DNA of 64,000 nucleotides from an uncultured Chlorobiaceae bacterium (GTDB taxonomy: Bacteria; Bacteroidota; Chlorobiia; Chlorobiales; Chlorobiaceae): assembly GCA_903869365.1 (NCBI GenBank), contig CAIPYV010000030.1:25084-89083 (forward strand), given 5' to 3'. Below, piece by piece: positions 19,626 to 27,252 of this stretch. The notes under the pieces are model-generated. The model saw only the letters and a list, made by a program, of their open reading frames with translations, was not told where the DNA came from and made no database searches. Each line of letters starts with the position of its first letter. Positions within the stretch are counted from its first letter, which is position 1. The translations under genes were made by a program, and so were the position numbers.

Positions 19626-21350
19626 TCATCCTACGATCTCCACGACATGCTGCAACTCCCACATCCTCCGATAAAGCCCATCCACGGCCATCAGATCCCC
19701 ATGCACACCCTGCTCCACAATCTTCCCTTTCTCAAGCACAAGAATCCGGTCATACTGCTCCATTCCCTTTAACCGGTGAGTAATCGTCATCAATGTTTTC
19801 CCCGAACTGATGGCACGCAGTGTCTCCGTCACCTCTCGCTCCGTCACTCCGTCAAGGTTGGCAGTTGCTTCATCAAGAATGACTATCGGAGCGTTTTGCA
19901 GCAGAATGCGGGCAATAGCTATGCGCTGCCTCTCTCCTCCACTGAGTTTCATGCCGTGCTGTCCTGTCCACTCATCCAGTTTTGAAGCAAACTGGCTCAG
20001 CCCGGCTGCAGAAAGAGCATTTTTTATCTCTTTATCAGAGGCGTTCGGCTTAGCAAGGAGCAGGTTTTCACGGATTGTCTCGGCGAAAAGGTAGGTTCGT
20101 TGGGAGACGAGGGAAATATTGCGTCGCACCTCTTCAGGATCAAAAAGGTTGATGTTGAGGCCGCCCAGTGTAATCTGCCCTTCCGTGCTGTTCCAGAAGC
20201 GCATGAAGAGGGATGTGATTGTCGATTTTCCAGCGCCGCTTGGCCCGACAAGCGCGAGGTGCTGACCGGCAGGAAGAGAAAAAGAGATGCTGTCAAGTGT
20301 TTTCGAAAGGCTTCCAGGGTAAGTGAAGCTGAGGTGTTCAACCCTGATGTCATGGTTAACCGGAAAGGGCAGGGGAGTGGCCGGCGCTTCTGTCTCTGGC
20401 TTGGCATCGAGGATTTCAAACAGGCGTTCTCCGGCGTGCTTGTCGGCTTCGAGGTGTTTGACGGTGGCAGGCAGTGGAAGAAATGGTTCAAACGATGCAA
20501 TAACGGCAAGTGTTATGATAGCCAGCGATATACCGTTTACTCCTCCAGTCGTGACGGCTGGAATCAGTGCCCATAAAATAGCGATGACCGCACCGTTCAT
20601 AAGCATACCGGTGAGTGAATCATGCATGCCCTCTATCAGTGCATTTTTTCTCTGGAGCAGAAGCTTGCTTTTTTCAGCAGAACGCATCTCTGCAAGGTGA
20701 ACCGGAAGTTTTCCATAGAGCTGAAGTTCGCCAATGCCCTGAAAGAGATCGAGTGCAAGAATCTGCTGAGCTGTTTTATGGTTCATGATTCCAACTGATA
20801 AACCGCGGCTTAACCAGTTGGTAAGAAGCGGTACGCCTATGCCGGCAAGCAGATGGAAAAGCATGATGAGCAGTGCAGCCTGCAGGGAGTACATTCCGAG
20901 AAGAAACCACATCAGCACAGCAACAAGCAGTGCCGTGAGCGGTGGACCGAGTACTCTGGTGTAGATATTTTCAAGGCTCTGGATATCATCGACAATACGC
21001 TGAAGCAAGTCACCGCTTTTGAAGTGCATGAGCCGTGCAGGTGCCAGCGGTTCGATGGCGTCGTAAAACCATAACCGCAGTTTTGCAAGGATCTTGAACG
21101 TGATGTTGTGGGAGATCAGTCGTTCGGCATAACGGAGTACTCCCCGCGCCAAACCGAAAACCCTTACCCCGAGGATGCTGAGTTCCAGGGTAGCCATCGG
21201 AGGTTGCAGAGCTGCTTTTGCAATAATATAGCCGGAAGTCATTAGCAACCCTATACCGCTTCCGGTAGTTGCAAATCCAATTAGAGCAGCAAGTGCCATC
21301 CACCAGAAGTAGGGTTTGACAAGGGCCGTCAGGCGAAAAAATATTTTCAT
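19626..21350 (-). CDS. cydC: Thiol reductant ABC exporter subunit CydC
   Basis: A 574-residue half-transporter with six N-terminal membrane helices followed by an ABC domain. It has Walker A GPSGAGKST, signature LSGGERQRIAIARILL, Walker B IVILDEATANLD and a switch His (TITHRLK). The segment VRVFGLARGVLRYAERLISHN is diagnostic for CydC. With CydD it exports glutathione/cysteine or controls haem and thiol status, and it is needed to assemble cytochrome bd and periplasmic c-type cytochromes. It overlaps cydD by 4 bases. No cydAB genes are in this window, but a cbb3 oxidase with c-type haems lies 3 kb away. Confidence 0.92.
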   Translation of the reverse strand: MKIFFRLTALVKPYFWWMALAALIGFATTGSGIGLLMTSGYIIAKAALQPPMATLELSILGVRVFGLARGVLRYAERLISHNITFKILAKLRLWFYDAIEPLAPARLMHFKSGDLLQRIVDDIQSLENIYTRVLGPPLTALLVAVLMWFLLGMYSLQAALLIMLFHLLAGIGVPLLTNWLSRGLSVGIMNHKTAQQILALDLFQGIGELQLYGKLPVHLAEMRSAEKSKLLLQRKNALIEGMHDSLTGMLMNGAVIAILWALIPAVTTGGVNGISLAIITLAVIASFEPFLPLPATVKHLEADKHAGERLFEILDAKPETEAPATPLPFPVNHDIRVEHLSFTYPGSLSKTLDSISFSLPAGQHLALVGPSGAGKSTITSLFMRFWNSTEGQITLGGLNINLFDPEEVRRNISLVSQRTYLFAETIRENLLLAKPNASDKEIKNALSAAGLSQFASKLDEWTGQHGMKLSGGERQRIAIARILLQNAPIVILDEATANLDGVTEREVTETLRAISSGKTLMTITHRLKGMEQYDRILVLEKGKIVEQGVHGDLMAVDGLYRRMWELQHVVEIVG

Positions 21351-23086
21351 AGTGAACTCTCCTGTTGCAGCAGTAAAGCATCGCGGTAGAAGCCTCCAGC
21401 AAGGAAAAGTTCATCGTGTGTTCCGCATTGGGCGATTTTTCCCTGACTGATAACAATGATCTGGTCAGCCGACCGTATGGTTTCAAGCCGATGGGCAATG
21501 ATGACGGTTGTTCGCCCTTTCATCAGCTCTTCCATGGAGCTTCGGAGTGCAGCTTCAAGCTCAGGGTCGGTATGAGAAGTTGGTTCATCGAGTATCAGAA
21601 GAGGAGCGTTTTTAAGAAATGCCCGCGCAAGAGCAACTCGCTGTGCCTCTCCTCCGCTCAGTCTCGATCCCTGTTCACCAATCATGGTCTCCAGTCCGTT
21701 TGGAAGCGAAGTGACAAAAGAGGAAAGGCCGGTTTTTGTCAGTGCCGCACTCACTTCCTTATCCGACGCATCTGGACGTGCCAGAAGAATATTTTCTTTC
21801 AAACTCGCATTGAAAAGGTAGGGATGCTGAGGAACCCAGGATATCTGACTGTGCCACTGTTCGAGGGGAAGAGCGTCTATTGATGTGCCGTTAATGGTTA
21901 TGCTTCCTTGAGCAGGTTCCAGAAAACGGAGCAGGAGATTGATCATCGTACTTTTACCTGAACCGCTTGGCCCGATCAAAGCTGTGGTTTTGCCTGCAGG
22001 GATGGAAGCGTTGATGCCATCAAGTGCCGGACAGGTTGCACCGGGATAGATATAAGAGAGATCAGTCACTCTCATGGGGTGTTTACCAGAAATATCCGGT
22101 TTTACAAGCCCTGTTGTATACTTGACAGCAGGAGATTCCTTGTCGAGAATGGCAAAAATCTCTTTTGAAGCACTGACTCCTTCCATACCAGCATGAAATT
22201 TTGTTCCAAGCTGTCGCAGCGGAAGATAAAAGTCCGGAGTGAGCAGTAAAACAAAGAGAGCACTCTGAAAAGCAAGTTTGCCTTCCATAATGCGGAGTCC
22301 AATGCCGACAGCAATTATTGCAATACCAAGAGTTCCGACAAGTTCAAGCGTCAGGGAGGAGAGAAAGGCGATTTTCAGTACCCGCATGGTAGCGTGACGG
22401 AATGTTTCTCCTGTCTTTTCAATAGACTCACGCTGCATCCTGCTTTGCGCAAAGAGTTTCAACGTCGGCAGTCCCTGCAGCACATCAAGGAAGAAGCCAC
22501 TCATTCTGCTCATGGTTTTCCACTGCTTTTCAGTCATGGCACTTGCCGATTTTCCGATCACGATCATGAAGATGGGAATAAGCGGCGCTGTTGCAAGCAG
22601 AATCCAACCGGAAATCGGATCTCCAGGAAAGATGGCCGAAACAATCAGAAGTGGTGTAAAAAGGGCAAAAAAGATCTGCGGAATATACTGGCTATAGTAG
22701 GCGTCAAGTGCTTCAACACCTTTGAGCAGTGTTGTGCTGAGACGCCCGCTTTGCACAGATCGGCTATAGATCGGTCCAAGGGTGCCTACAGTTCCAATCA
22801 GCCGGCTGAATATTTTTTCACGGATAGCAATTGTTCCTCGGTTCGCTTCACTCTGTGATACCCAGTTGAAAACCATGCGAAGCGTCGTGAAGAGTGCAAA
22901 AACACTGAGAAGAGGCAGCAGCTTTTCTATGCCGATTTTTTGAATAAATGCGCTGTCAATGATTTTACTGAGATAAAATGCCTGAGCAATCAGCATTGCC
23001 GATGCAATACATCCTGAAGTCACAGAAAAAATAAATGGCGCTCGCTCTTCTTTAAGAAGCTGAAAAAGGCGCCGGTCAATATTCAT
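21347..23086 (-). CDS. cydD: Thiol reductant ABC exporter subunit CydD
   Basis: A 579-residue half-transporter partner of CydC. Membrane helices occupy residues 15-310. The ABC domain begins near residue 335 with Walker A GPSGSGKST, LSGGEAQRVALARAFLKN, LLILDEPTSHTD and IIAHRLETI. It is upstream of cydC, as in enteric bacteria. The unusual Thr-Ser-His after the Walker B Glu matches CydD proteins. It is the first gene of a two-gene leftward operon, and about 190 bases of non-coding DNA upstream must contain the promoter. The role is as for CydC: thiol export needed for oxidase and cytochrome c maturation. Confidence 0.92.
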   Translation of the reverse strand: MNIDRRLFQLLKEERAPFIFSVTSGCIASAMLIAQAFYLSKIIDSAFIQKIGIEKLLPLLSVFALFTTLRMVFNWVSQSEANRGTIAIREKIFSRLIGTVGTLGPIYSRSVQSGRLSTTLLKGVEALDAYYSQYIPQIFFALFTPLLIVSAIFPGDPISGWILLATAPLIPIFMIVIGKSASAMTEKQWKTMSRMSGFFLDVLQGLPTLKLFAQSRMQRESIEKTGETFRHATMRVLKIAFLSSLTLELVGTLGIAIIAVGIGLRIMEGKLAFQSALFVLLLTPDFYLPLRQLGTKFHAGMEGVSASKEIFAILDKESPAVKYTTGLVKPDISGKHPMRVTDLSYIYPGATCPALDGINASIPAGKTTALIGPSGSGKSTMINLLLRFLEPAQGSITINGTSIDALPLEQWHSQISWVPQHPYLFNASLKENILLARPDASDKEVSAALTKTGLSSFVTSLPNGLETMIGEQGSRLSGGEAQRVALARAFLKNAPLLILDEPTSHTDPELEAALRSSMEELMKGRTTVIIAHRLETIRSADQIIVISQGKIAQCGTHDELFLAGGFYRDALLLQQESSL

Positions 23087-23279
23087 GGTTCATTCTTGTC
23101 CGTTTTTCTGAAAAAAGCGTAGTAGTGTACATAATAAAAGGATTTGATGCAAAAGATGCAGGCTGTATAGGAATGGTTCTTGAACCCTATGAGTTCCCGG
23201 GGGAGGTTATGGTATTGTTATTTCCATTTATTCTGTATAGTTTTAACATCGGTTTTACAAAAAAGCGATAAATATATCA

Positions 23280-23705
23280 ATGGAATACTTTTTCAGCGAA
23301 CAGCATCGGCTGATTGAATCAGTCAGTGTCGTAAAGCGATATCTTTACACCCGTATTGAATGGAGTGAGCGCTGTATCGGGATTCTTGGGGTGCGAGGTA
23401 CGGGAAAGACAACGTTGATGTTGCAGCATGTCAGGGAGCGGTATGGTGATTCTGACCGGGAGCTCTTCTTTGTCAATCAACTGCGCAACTCCAGAGCCTT
23501 TCATCCCGGCTTTGTTGAAAATACCATTGAGCTTTCAGCCAAAGGGGATTTTATTGTTAAGTCAGAGTACACCTTTGAGATAGGAGGAAAAGGAAAGAGG
23601 TTTAACCAAATCAGCGGAGTCGAGAAGAGTTTTATGGTTGCTGACGATATCGAAACAGGATTTCAGAACAAAATTCCCCTGTGGCTTTTTGGTTTTCTTT
23701 ACTGA
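23280..23705 (+). pseudogene. AAA-family ATPase (AAA_14/DUF4143 type) with a large internal deletion
   Basis: The 141-residue reading has a genuine N-terminus (residues 1-65) with P-loop GVRGTGKTTLMLQ. It also has a genuine C-terminus: FFVNQLRNS, then YTFEIGGKGKRFNQI and the terminal IPLWLFGFLY. Relatives of this AAA_14 plus DUF4143 family are near 380-400 residues. About 230 residues, including Walker B, the sensor and most of the C-terminal nuclease-like domain, are missing without a frame change. It cannot be a working ATPase of this family. It lies at the edge of a decayed restriction-modification locus. Confidence 0.75.
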
Positions 23706-23761
23706 GTGGACGTTTTTTATCGATCATGCTTTGCCTGAAATTACGGAGAGTTGACGCCACA

Positions 23762-24666
23762 TCACTCCTGCCTCTCCAGAACACTTTTGTAGATTTCCTT
23801 TGCCAGTATCGGGAATATCGTTTTCTGGAAGCTCGAATCGTCCATATACCGGGTTACAATGTCGTCGTTTTCCGCCATTCTCTGCATCATAAGCGACTCA
23901 ATAATTCGTTGTATTCGTTACCTGAGTCAGGGTCTTTGACTGTGGCGGTGAAGGCAAAGAAGCTCAGATTTTTCTGCTTGCCACGAGACTCCATGACCTT
24001 GTTTAGACCATCTTCCCAGTCAACTTCGCTCTCTTCTTAACCTTGTTCAGTTCCTGCACCAAGAATCTGCTTCAGTTCACGGGCAGTTTAACCCGTCTGG
24101 CTTGAGTGCGCTTCATCTACAATCACGGCGTATCGGCGGGCAGCAATTGTCTCCTGCCACTCGTTGGCTTTCGTAATGGCAGCTTCATCGGGATTGTCAG
24201 GGTTATCGGCACCCGCGATGTGCAGCAGTCCACGGAGGATAAAGGGAAACTTCTGCCTCGGTTGAACGGCAGAAAAAAGGTATTACCCTTGTTCAGGCGG
24301 GTAGCCATGTGAATTTCATCAGAATCAACAGCAAAGTGAACCTCAGCGCCTTTTATGAACTCAAAGAGAGGTGCATGAGGGTCGCGTTTATACTGTATAC
24401 TGCTTTATGGCATGTTTCCAGGTTTGGCCGGTCGCCGGATTTTTAAGCTCCAGAGTACAGAGAGGAATCCCGTTGAGAGAGAGCACCATGTCAACCGTGC
24501 TACTATCAGCGAGGTGGCAGAGAATATGAAGGGTCACATGAAGCCTGTTTTTCTCAAAAAGCGCCCTGTTTTTATCCCAGAGCATGTTGGAACCGGTAAC
24601 CCAGCCGCGCTCTGCCATACTCTCCTGGATGTATGCCTCAAATGCTTTTTCGGTTGTGGCTTTCAT
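23762..24666 (-). pseudogene. hsdR: Type I restriction enzyme subunit R (hsdR), heavily decayed
   Basis: Pieces of HsdR can be followed on the minus strand. 24666-24388 encodes the N-terminus (TEKAFEAYIQE, WDKNRALF, joined by an internal deletion to KNRLHVT and TVDMVLSLNGIPL, then LELKNPATGQTWKHAIKQY). A frameshift near 24390 follows, then RDPHAPLFEF, VHFAVDSDEIHMATRL and LPFNRG. Later fragments read YAVIVDEAHSSQTG with an in-frame stop, then DWEDGLNKVMESRGKQ, LSFFAFTATVK, and a C-terminal YMDDSSFQKTIFP. Several hundred residues of motor domain are absent. Intact HsdR is about 1000 residues, so restriction activity is lost. Confidence 0.85.
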
Positions 24667-25673
24667 GATGATTTCCTGTTCAGGATGCTCAAGACGATGT
24701 GTACCATGGTATCCTTTTCTTCCGGTTTCGAGACGGCAATCAGTAGGGTCAAAGCGGCTAAACCATCATTTCCAATGATTCGGCTTCCGTCAGATTGGTA
24801 GAGTAAACTGTTTTTTTCGAGGAAGTAGAGGAACAGGGCTGCAGCGATGCGTTTATTGCCGTCAACAAAGGAATGATTTTTTACCACCAGGTAGAGAAGC
24901 ATTGTAGCTTTGTGTTCAATAGTGGGGTAGAATTCGGTTCCAGCAAAACTTTGGTAGATCTGGTTTACCGAGCTGTCGAAGCTGGCGTCCTTTGGTTTTC
25001 CAAAAATGCCCGAGTCGAAATCTCTGCGCATGGCATCTACTACAGTCATGAACTCATTTTTACCGATTACGATAGCCGGTGTTCTTGTATTTCCTTCTTT
25101 TGCAAGGGTTTCATGGTCATAATCATCAAGAATTTCCAATCCTTTTGAGAAATCGGAGAGCAGCCGCACGATGGCGCGTGCTTCGTCAATCGTCTCAACC
25201 TGCTCAAGCAAGGATCGTTCCACCATGGCGATTGATCCTCGCAGTTCCTCGATGCGCTGCTGCTGTTCAAGCAATCTTTTCTGGTTGATGGTGTAACCCT
25301 GAACAAGGTGTTCTTTAAGGATACGGTTAGCCCAGATGCGAAACTGTGTGCCACGTTTTGAGTTGACTCGGTATCCGACCGAGAGAATCATGTCAAGGTT
25401 GTAATATTCTATATTACGCTCAATCTGACGTCCTCCTTCATTTTGAACTGTTGCAAAAATTGCAACAGTTGAAGCCTGTTCCAATTCAGTTTCGTTGAAA
25501 ATGTTTCGTATATGACGGGATATAACTGATTTATCACGTTCAAAAAAAGCAGCTATCTGGTTCAAACTTAGCCAAAGGGATTCCGATACCAAACAAACTT
25601 CAGTCTGAACTGCACCATCCGCAGATGTATAGATGACTATTTCACCGTTGTTAGGTAATGTCTCCTTTTCCAT
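24663..25673 (-). CDS. RhuM family protein with C-terminal Fic/Doc domain
   Basis: 336 residues, intact. Residues 1-190 match the virulence RhuM family: an N-terminal winged-helix-like part with WLSLNQIAAFFERDKSVISRHI, then YYNLDMILSVGYRVNS and RGTQFRIWAN. Residues 215-330 form a Fic/Doc domain with core motif HSFVDGNKR. This resembles the Doc-type HxFxD(A/G)NKR loop more than the HxFxxGNGR of AMP-transferring Fic enzymes, so phosphate or nucleotide transfer to a target is possible but unproven. It overlaps the hsdR remnant by 4 bases and lies downstream of hsdS, so it was an accessory gene of the type I R-M operon. Confidence 0.85.
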   Translation of the reverse strand: MEKETLPNNGEIVIYTSADGAVQTEVCLVSESLWLSLNQIAAFFERDKSVISRHIRNIFNETELEQASTVAIFATVQNEGGRQIERNIEYYNLDMILSVGYRVNSKRGTQFRIWANRILKEHLVQGYTINQKRLLEQQQRIEELRGSIAMVERSLLEQVETIDEARAIVRLLSDFSKGLEILDDYDHETLAKEGNTRTPAIVIGKNEFMTVVDAMRRDFDSGIFGKPKDASFDSSVNQIYQSFAGTEFYPTIEHKATMLLYLVVKNHSFVDGNKRIAAALFLYFLEKNSLLYQSDGSRIIGNDGLAALTLLIAVSKPEEKDTMVHIVLSILNRKSS

Positions 25674-25680
25674 ATCGTCT

Positions 25681-26274
25681 CTATTGATTTTTCATGTGTC
25701 GAACCATCAAGTAATCCTTGACAGTTCGAACTTGTGCAACTTTTGCACAAGTTGCCTTTACCGCCTCCCGCACGTCAATGTGCCCGGTTTCGCGGTCGAG
25801 AAAGGCTGAAATGGTTTGCTGTTCGGTGAGAGGAGGGAGTGGAATATTCTGATTCTTGATATTTTCAGCATGAACATTTTGGTTTACACCACCATGAATA
25901 TTTCTGACAATCCCCTGTACAAATTGTTTCGAGGAAAACGATTACCTCAAAAAATCAGCATGTGCTGTTTTACGAAACCTAAAGCGGATTAAATATGATG
26001 CAAATATGGTTTCTTCAGGTAAGTTTTTTATTAACCCAAAAGATCCTGAACCTCCTGTTCGCACAAAGACGAAATCATTTTTTTTCAGTAAAAAAGAAAA
26101 TGCCTCAGATTTTCTTTCAACTGAAGGACAATCCATTGTGTTTACGAATCCATTACCATCAAAATCACTTATGCGTAAAAGCTTATATCCTTCATCGGAT
26201 TCCATGTAAGCAGAAAATCTATACCTTGCACAGCGGCAATACTGATATGTAATGTCTAAACCGGCTACAGTCAT
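25681..26274 (-). pseudogene. hsdS: Type I restriction enzyme specificity subunit (hsdS), partial and interrupted
   Basis: Reading leftward from 26274, 110 codons encode part of a target-recognition domain (YKLLRISDFDGNGFVN, SFLLKKNDFVFVRTG) and stop at TAA (25940-25942). The same frame then continues with QFVQGIVRNIHGGVNQN and IPLPPLTEQQTISAFLDRET, typical of the distal end of an HsdS half. It ends at 25681. Thus a nonsense codon splits the gene, and only about half of a normal 400-residue HsdS is present. A 26-codon reading at 26318-26398 upstream has no clear identity. No hsdM gene is seen. Confidence 0.8.
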
Positions 26275-26394
26275 TTTGAAATATAGCTGTTTTCATCACC
26301 TCCGCCATCGCGTTCTTTCAGGATGCTGTGCATTGGCTGATGATATTTTTTTTAAGTTTATCAAGTGTCAACTCCATTTTCTGTTGCTTCTTTT

Positions 26395-27072
26395 TCACCA
26401 CCCCTCCACCACAAACCACACCCCAGTCGCAATCATAATAATACTTGCCACCAGGTAAAAGCGTTTTCGTGTTCTGTTGCTGATGGTATTCACCACCTTT
26501 CCCACAAGAATCAACGCTGGGGCAGTGCCGATGCCGAAGAGCATCATCATCAAAGCTCCCTGCATCATTCCGGCAAAGGTGTTTTCCGCCTCCATGGAGG
26601 CTCTAATGGCGGCAAGCAAGGCAGTGTAGGTAAGGCCGCAGGGAAGAAAGCCTATAACGATTCCCATCGGATACCAGGTGCCGATGGAGCGCGGGGCTTT
26701 AAAGAACGCCATCACCTTCTGAATGGCAGAGGCTCCGGGAGAGCAACGGTTGCCTCTCAATGGTATTGGCAGCCATTCAGTTGTAGAGAGACCCATGATA
26801 ATAATGGAGAGTCCTGCCAGAATCATGATTATCCTCTGCAGTGACTCTATGGAGGCTGCAAGAAGAAGGAATGAGCCTGAAATGCCTGCCACTCCTCCAA
26901 GGATGGTATAGGTGGTTACTCGTCCGAGGTTGTAGAGTAGGTGGTGGAGTACACCTTTTCGAGTTTCGCCCACACTGAGTGAGCCGACAAGCGGACCGCA
27001 CATGCTGATGCAGTGGCCGAATCCTCCGGCCAATCCGGATAGCAGCATGGCGAAGAGAGGGGCGCTCTTCAT
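26395..27072 (-). CDS. Sulfite exporter TauE/SafE-family (cbb3-locus type) membrane protein
   Basis: 225 residues with about six helices. The N-terminus AGGFGHCISMCGPLV, with two Cys in the first helix, and later GFLPCGLTYTALL are typical of the SafE-like proteins that sit at the end of ccoGHIS gene sets. These are often annotated as heavy-metal or sulfite transporters. The conserved Cys suggest metal (probably copper) or thiol chemistry rather than sulfite export; this is inference. It overlaps ccoS by 4 bases and is the last gene of the cbb3 oxidase operon. Confidence 0.82.
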   Translation of the reverse strand: MKSAPLFAMLLSGLAGGFGHCISMCGPLVGSLSVGETRKGVLHHLLYNLGRVTTYTILGGVAGISGSFLLLAASIESLQRIIMILAGLSIIIMGLSTTEWLPIPLRGNRCSPGASAIQKVMAFFKAPRSIGTWYPMGIVIGFLPCGLTYTALLAAIRASMEAENTFAGMMQGALMMMLFGIGTAPALILVGKVVNTISNRTRKRFYLVASIIMIATGVWFVVEGW

Positions 27073-27242
27073 GGTCTCTTATTTTTTGCGGGCTTTGTGG
27101 GTTCATCGTCATCGTCAAGCATCCGGTATTTCGGTGCTTCCGGGTCGTCGAACTGGCCGCTTTTGACGGCCCAGATAAAGAGAAACCATGCGGCGACGCC
27201 GACAAAGAGACCGATGCCGATCAGGTAAAAAATGGTGCTCAT
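27069..27242 (-). CDS. ccoS: cbb3-type cytochrome oxidase assembly protein CcoS
   Basis: A 57-residue single-pass membrane protein: MSTIFYLIGIGLFVGVAAWF forms the start of the helix, followed by FIWAVKSGQFDDPEAPKYRM and an acidic DDDDEP tail. The W-(A/S)-x-K-S-GQ(F/Y)-D-D motif is diagnostic of CcoS, needed to insert haem/copper cofactors into CcoN. The gene is only 174 bases. It starts 10 bases after ccoI ends and overlaps the SafE-like gene by 4 bases, matching the conserved ccoGHIS order. Confidence 0.93.
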   Translation of the reverse strand: MSTIFYLIGIGLFVGVAAWFLFIWAVKSGQFDDPEAPKYRMLDDDDEPTKPAKNKRP

Positions 27243-27252
27243 GGTTGTTGTG

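Noticed and set aside
26318..26398. 26-codon reading (GTG start) between hsdS and the SafE-like gene
   Set aside because: Too short to identify; may be a scrap of the restriction locus, but no homology could be recognised.
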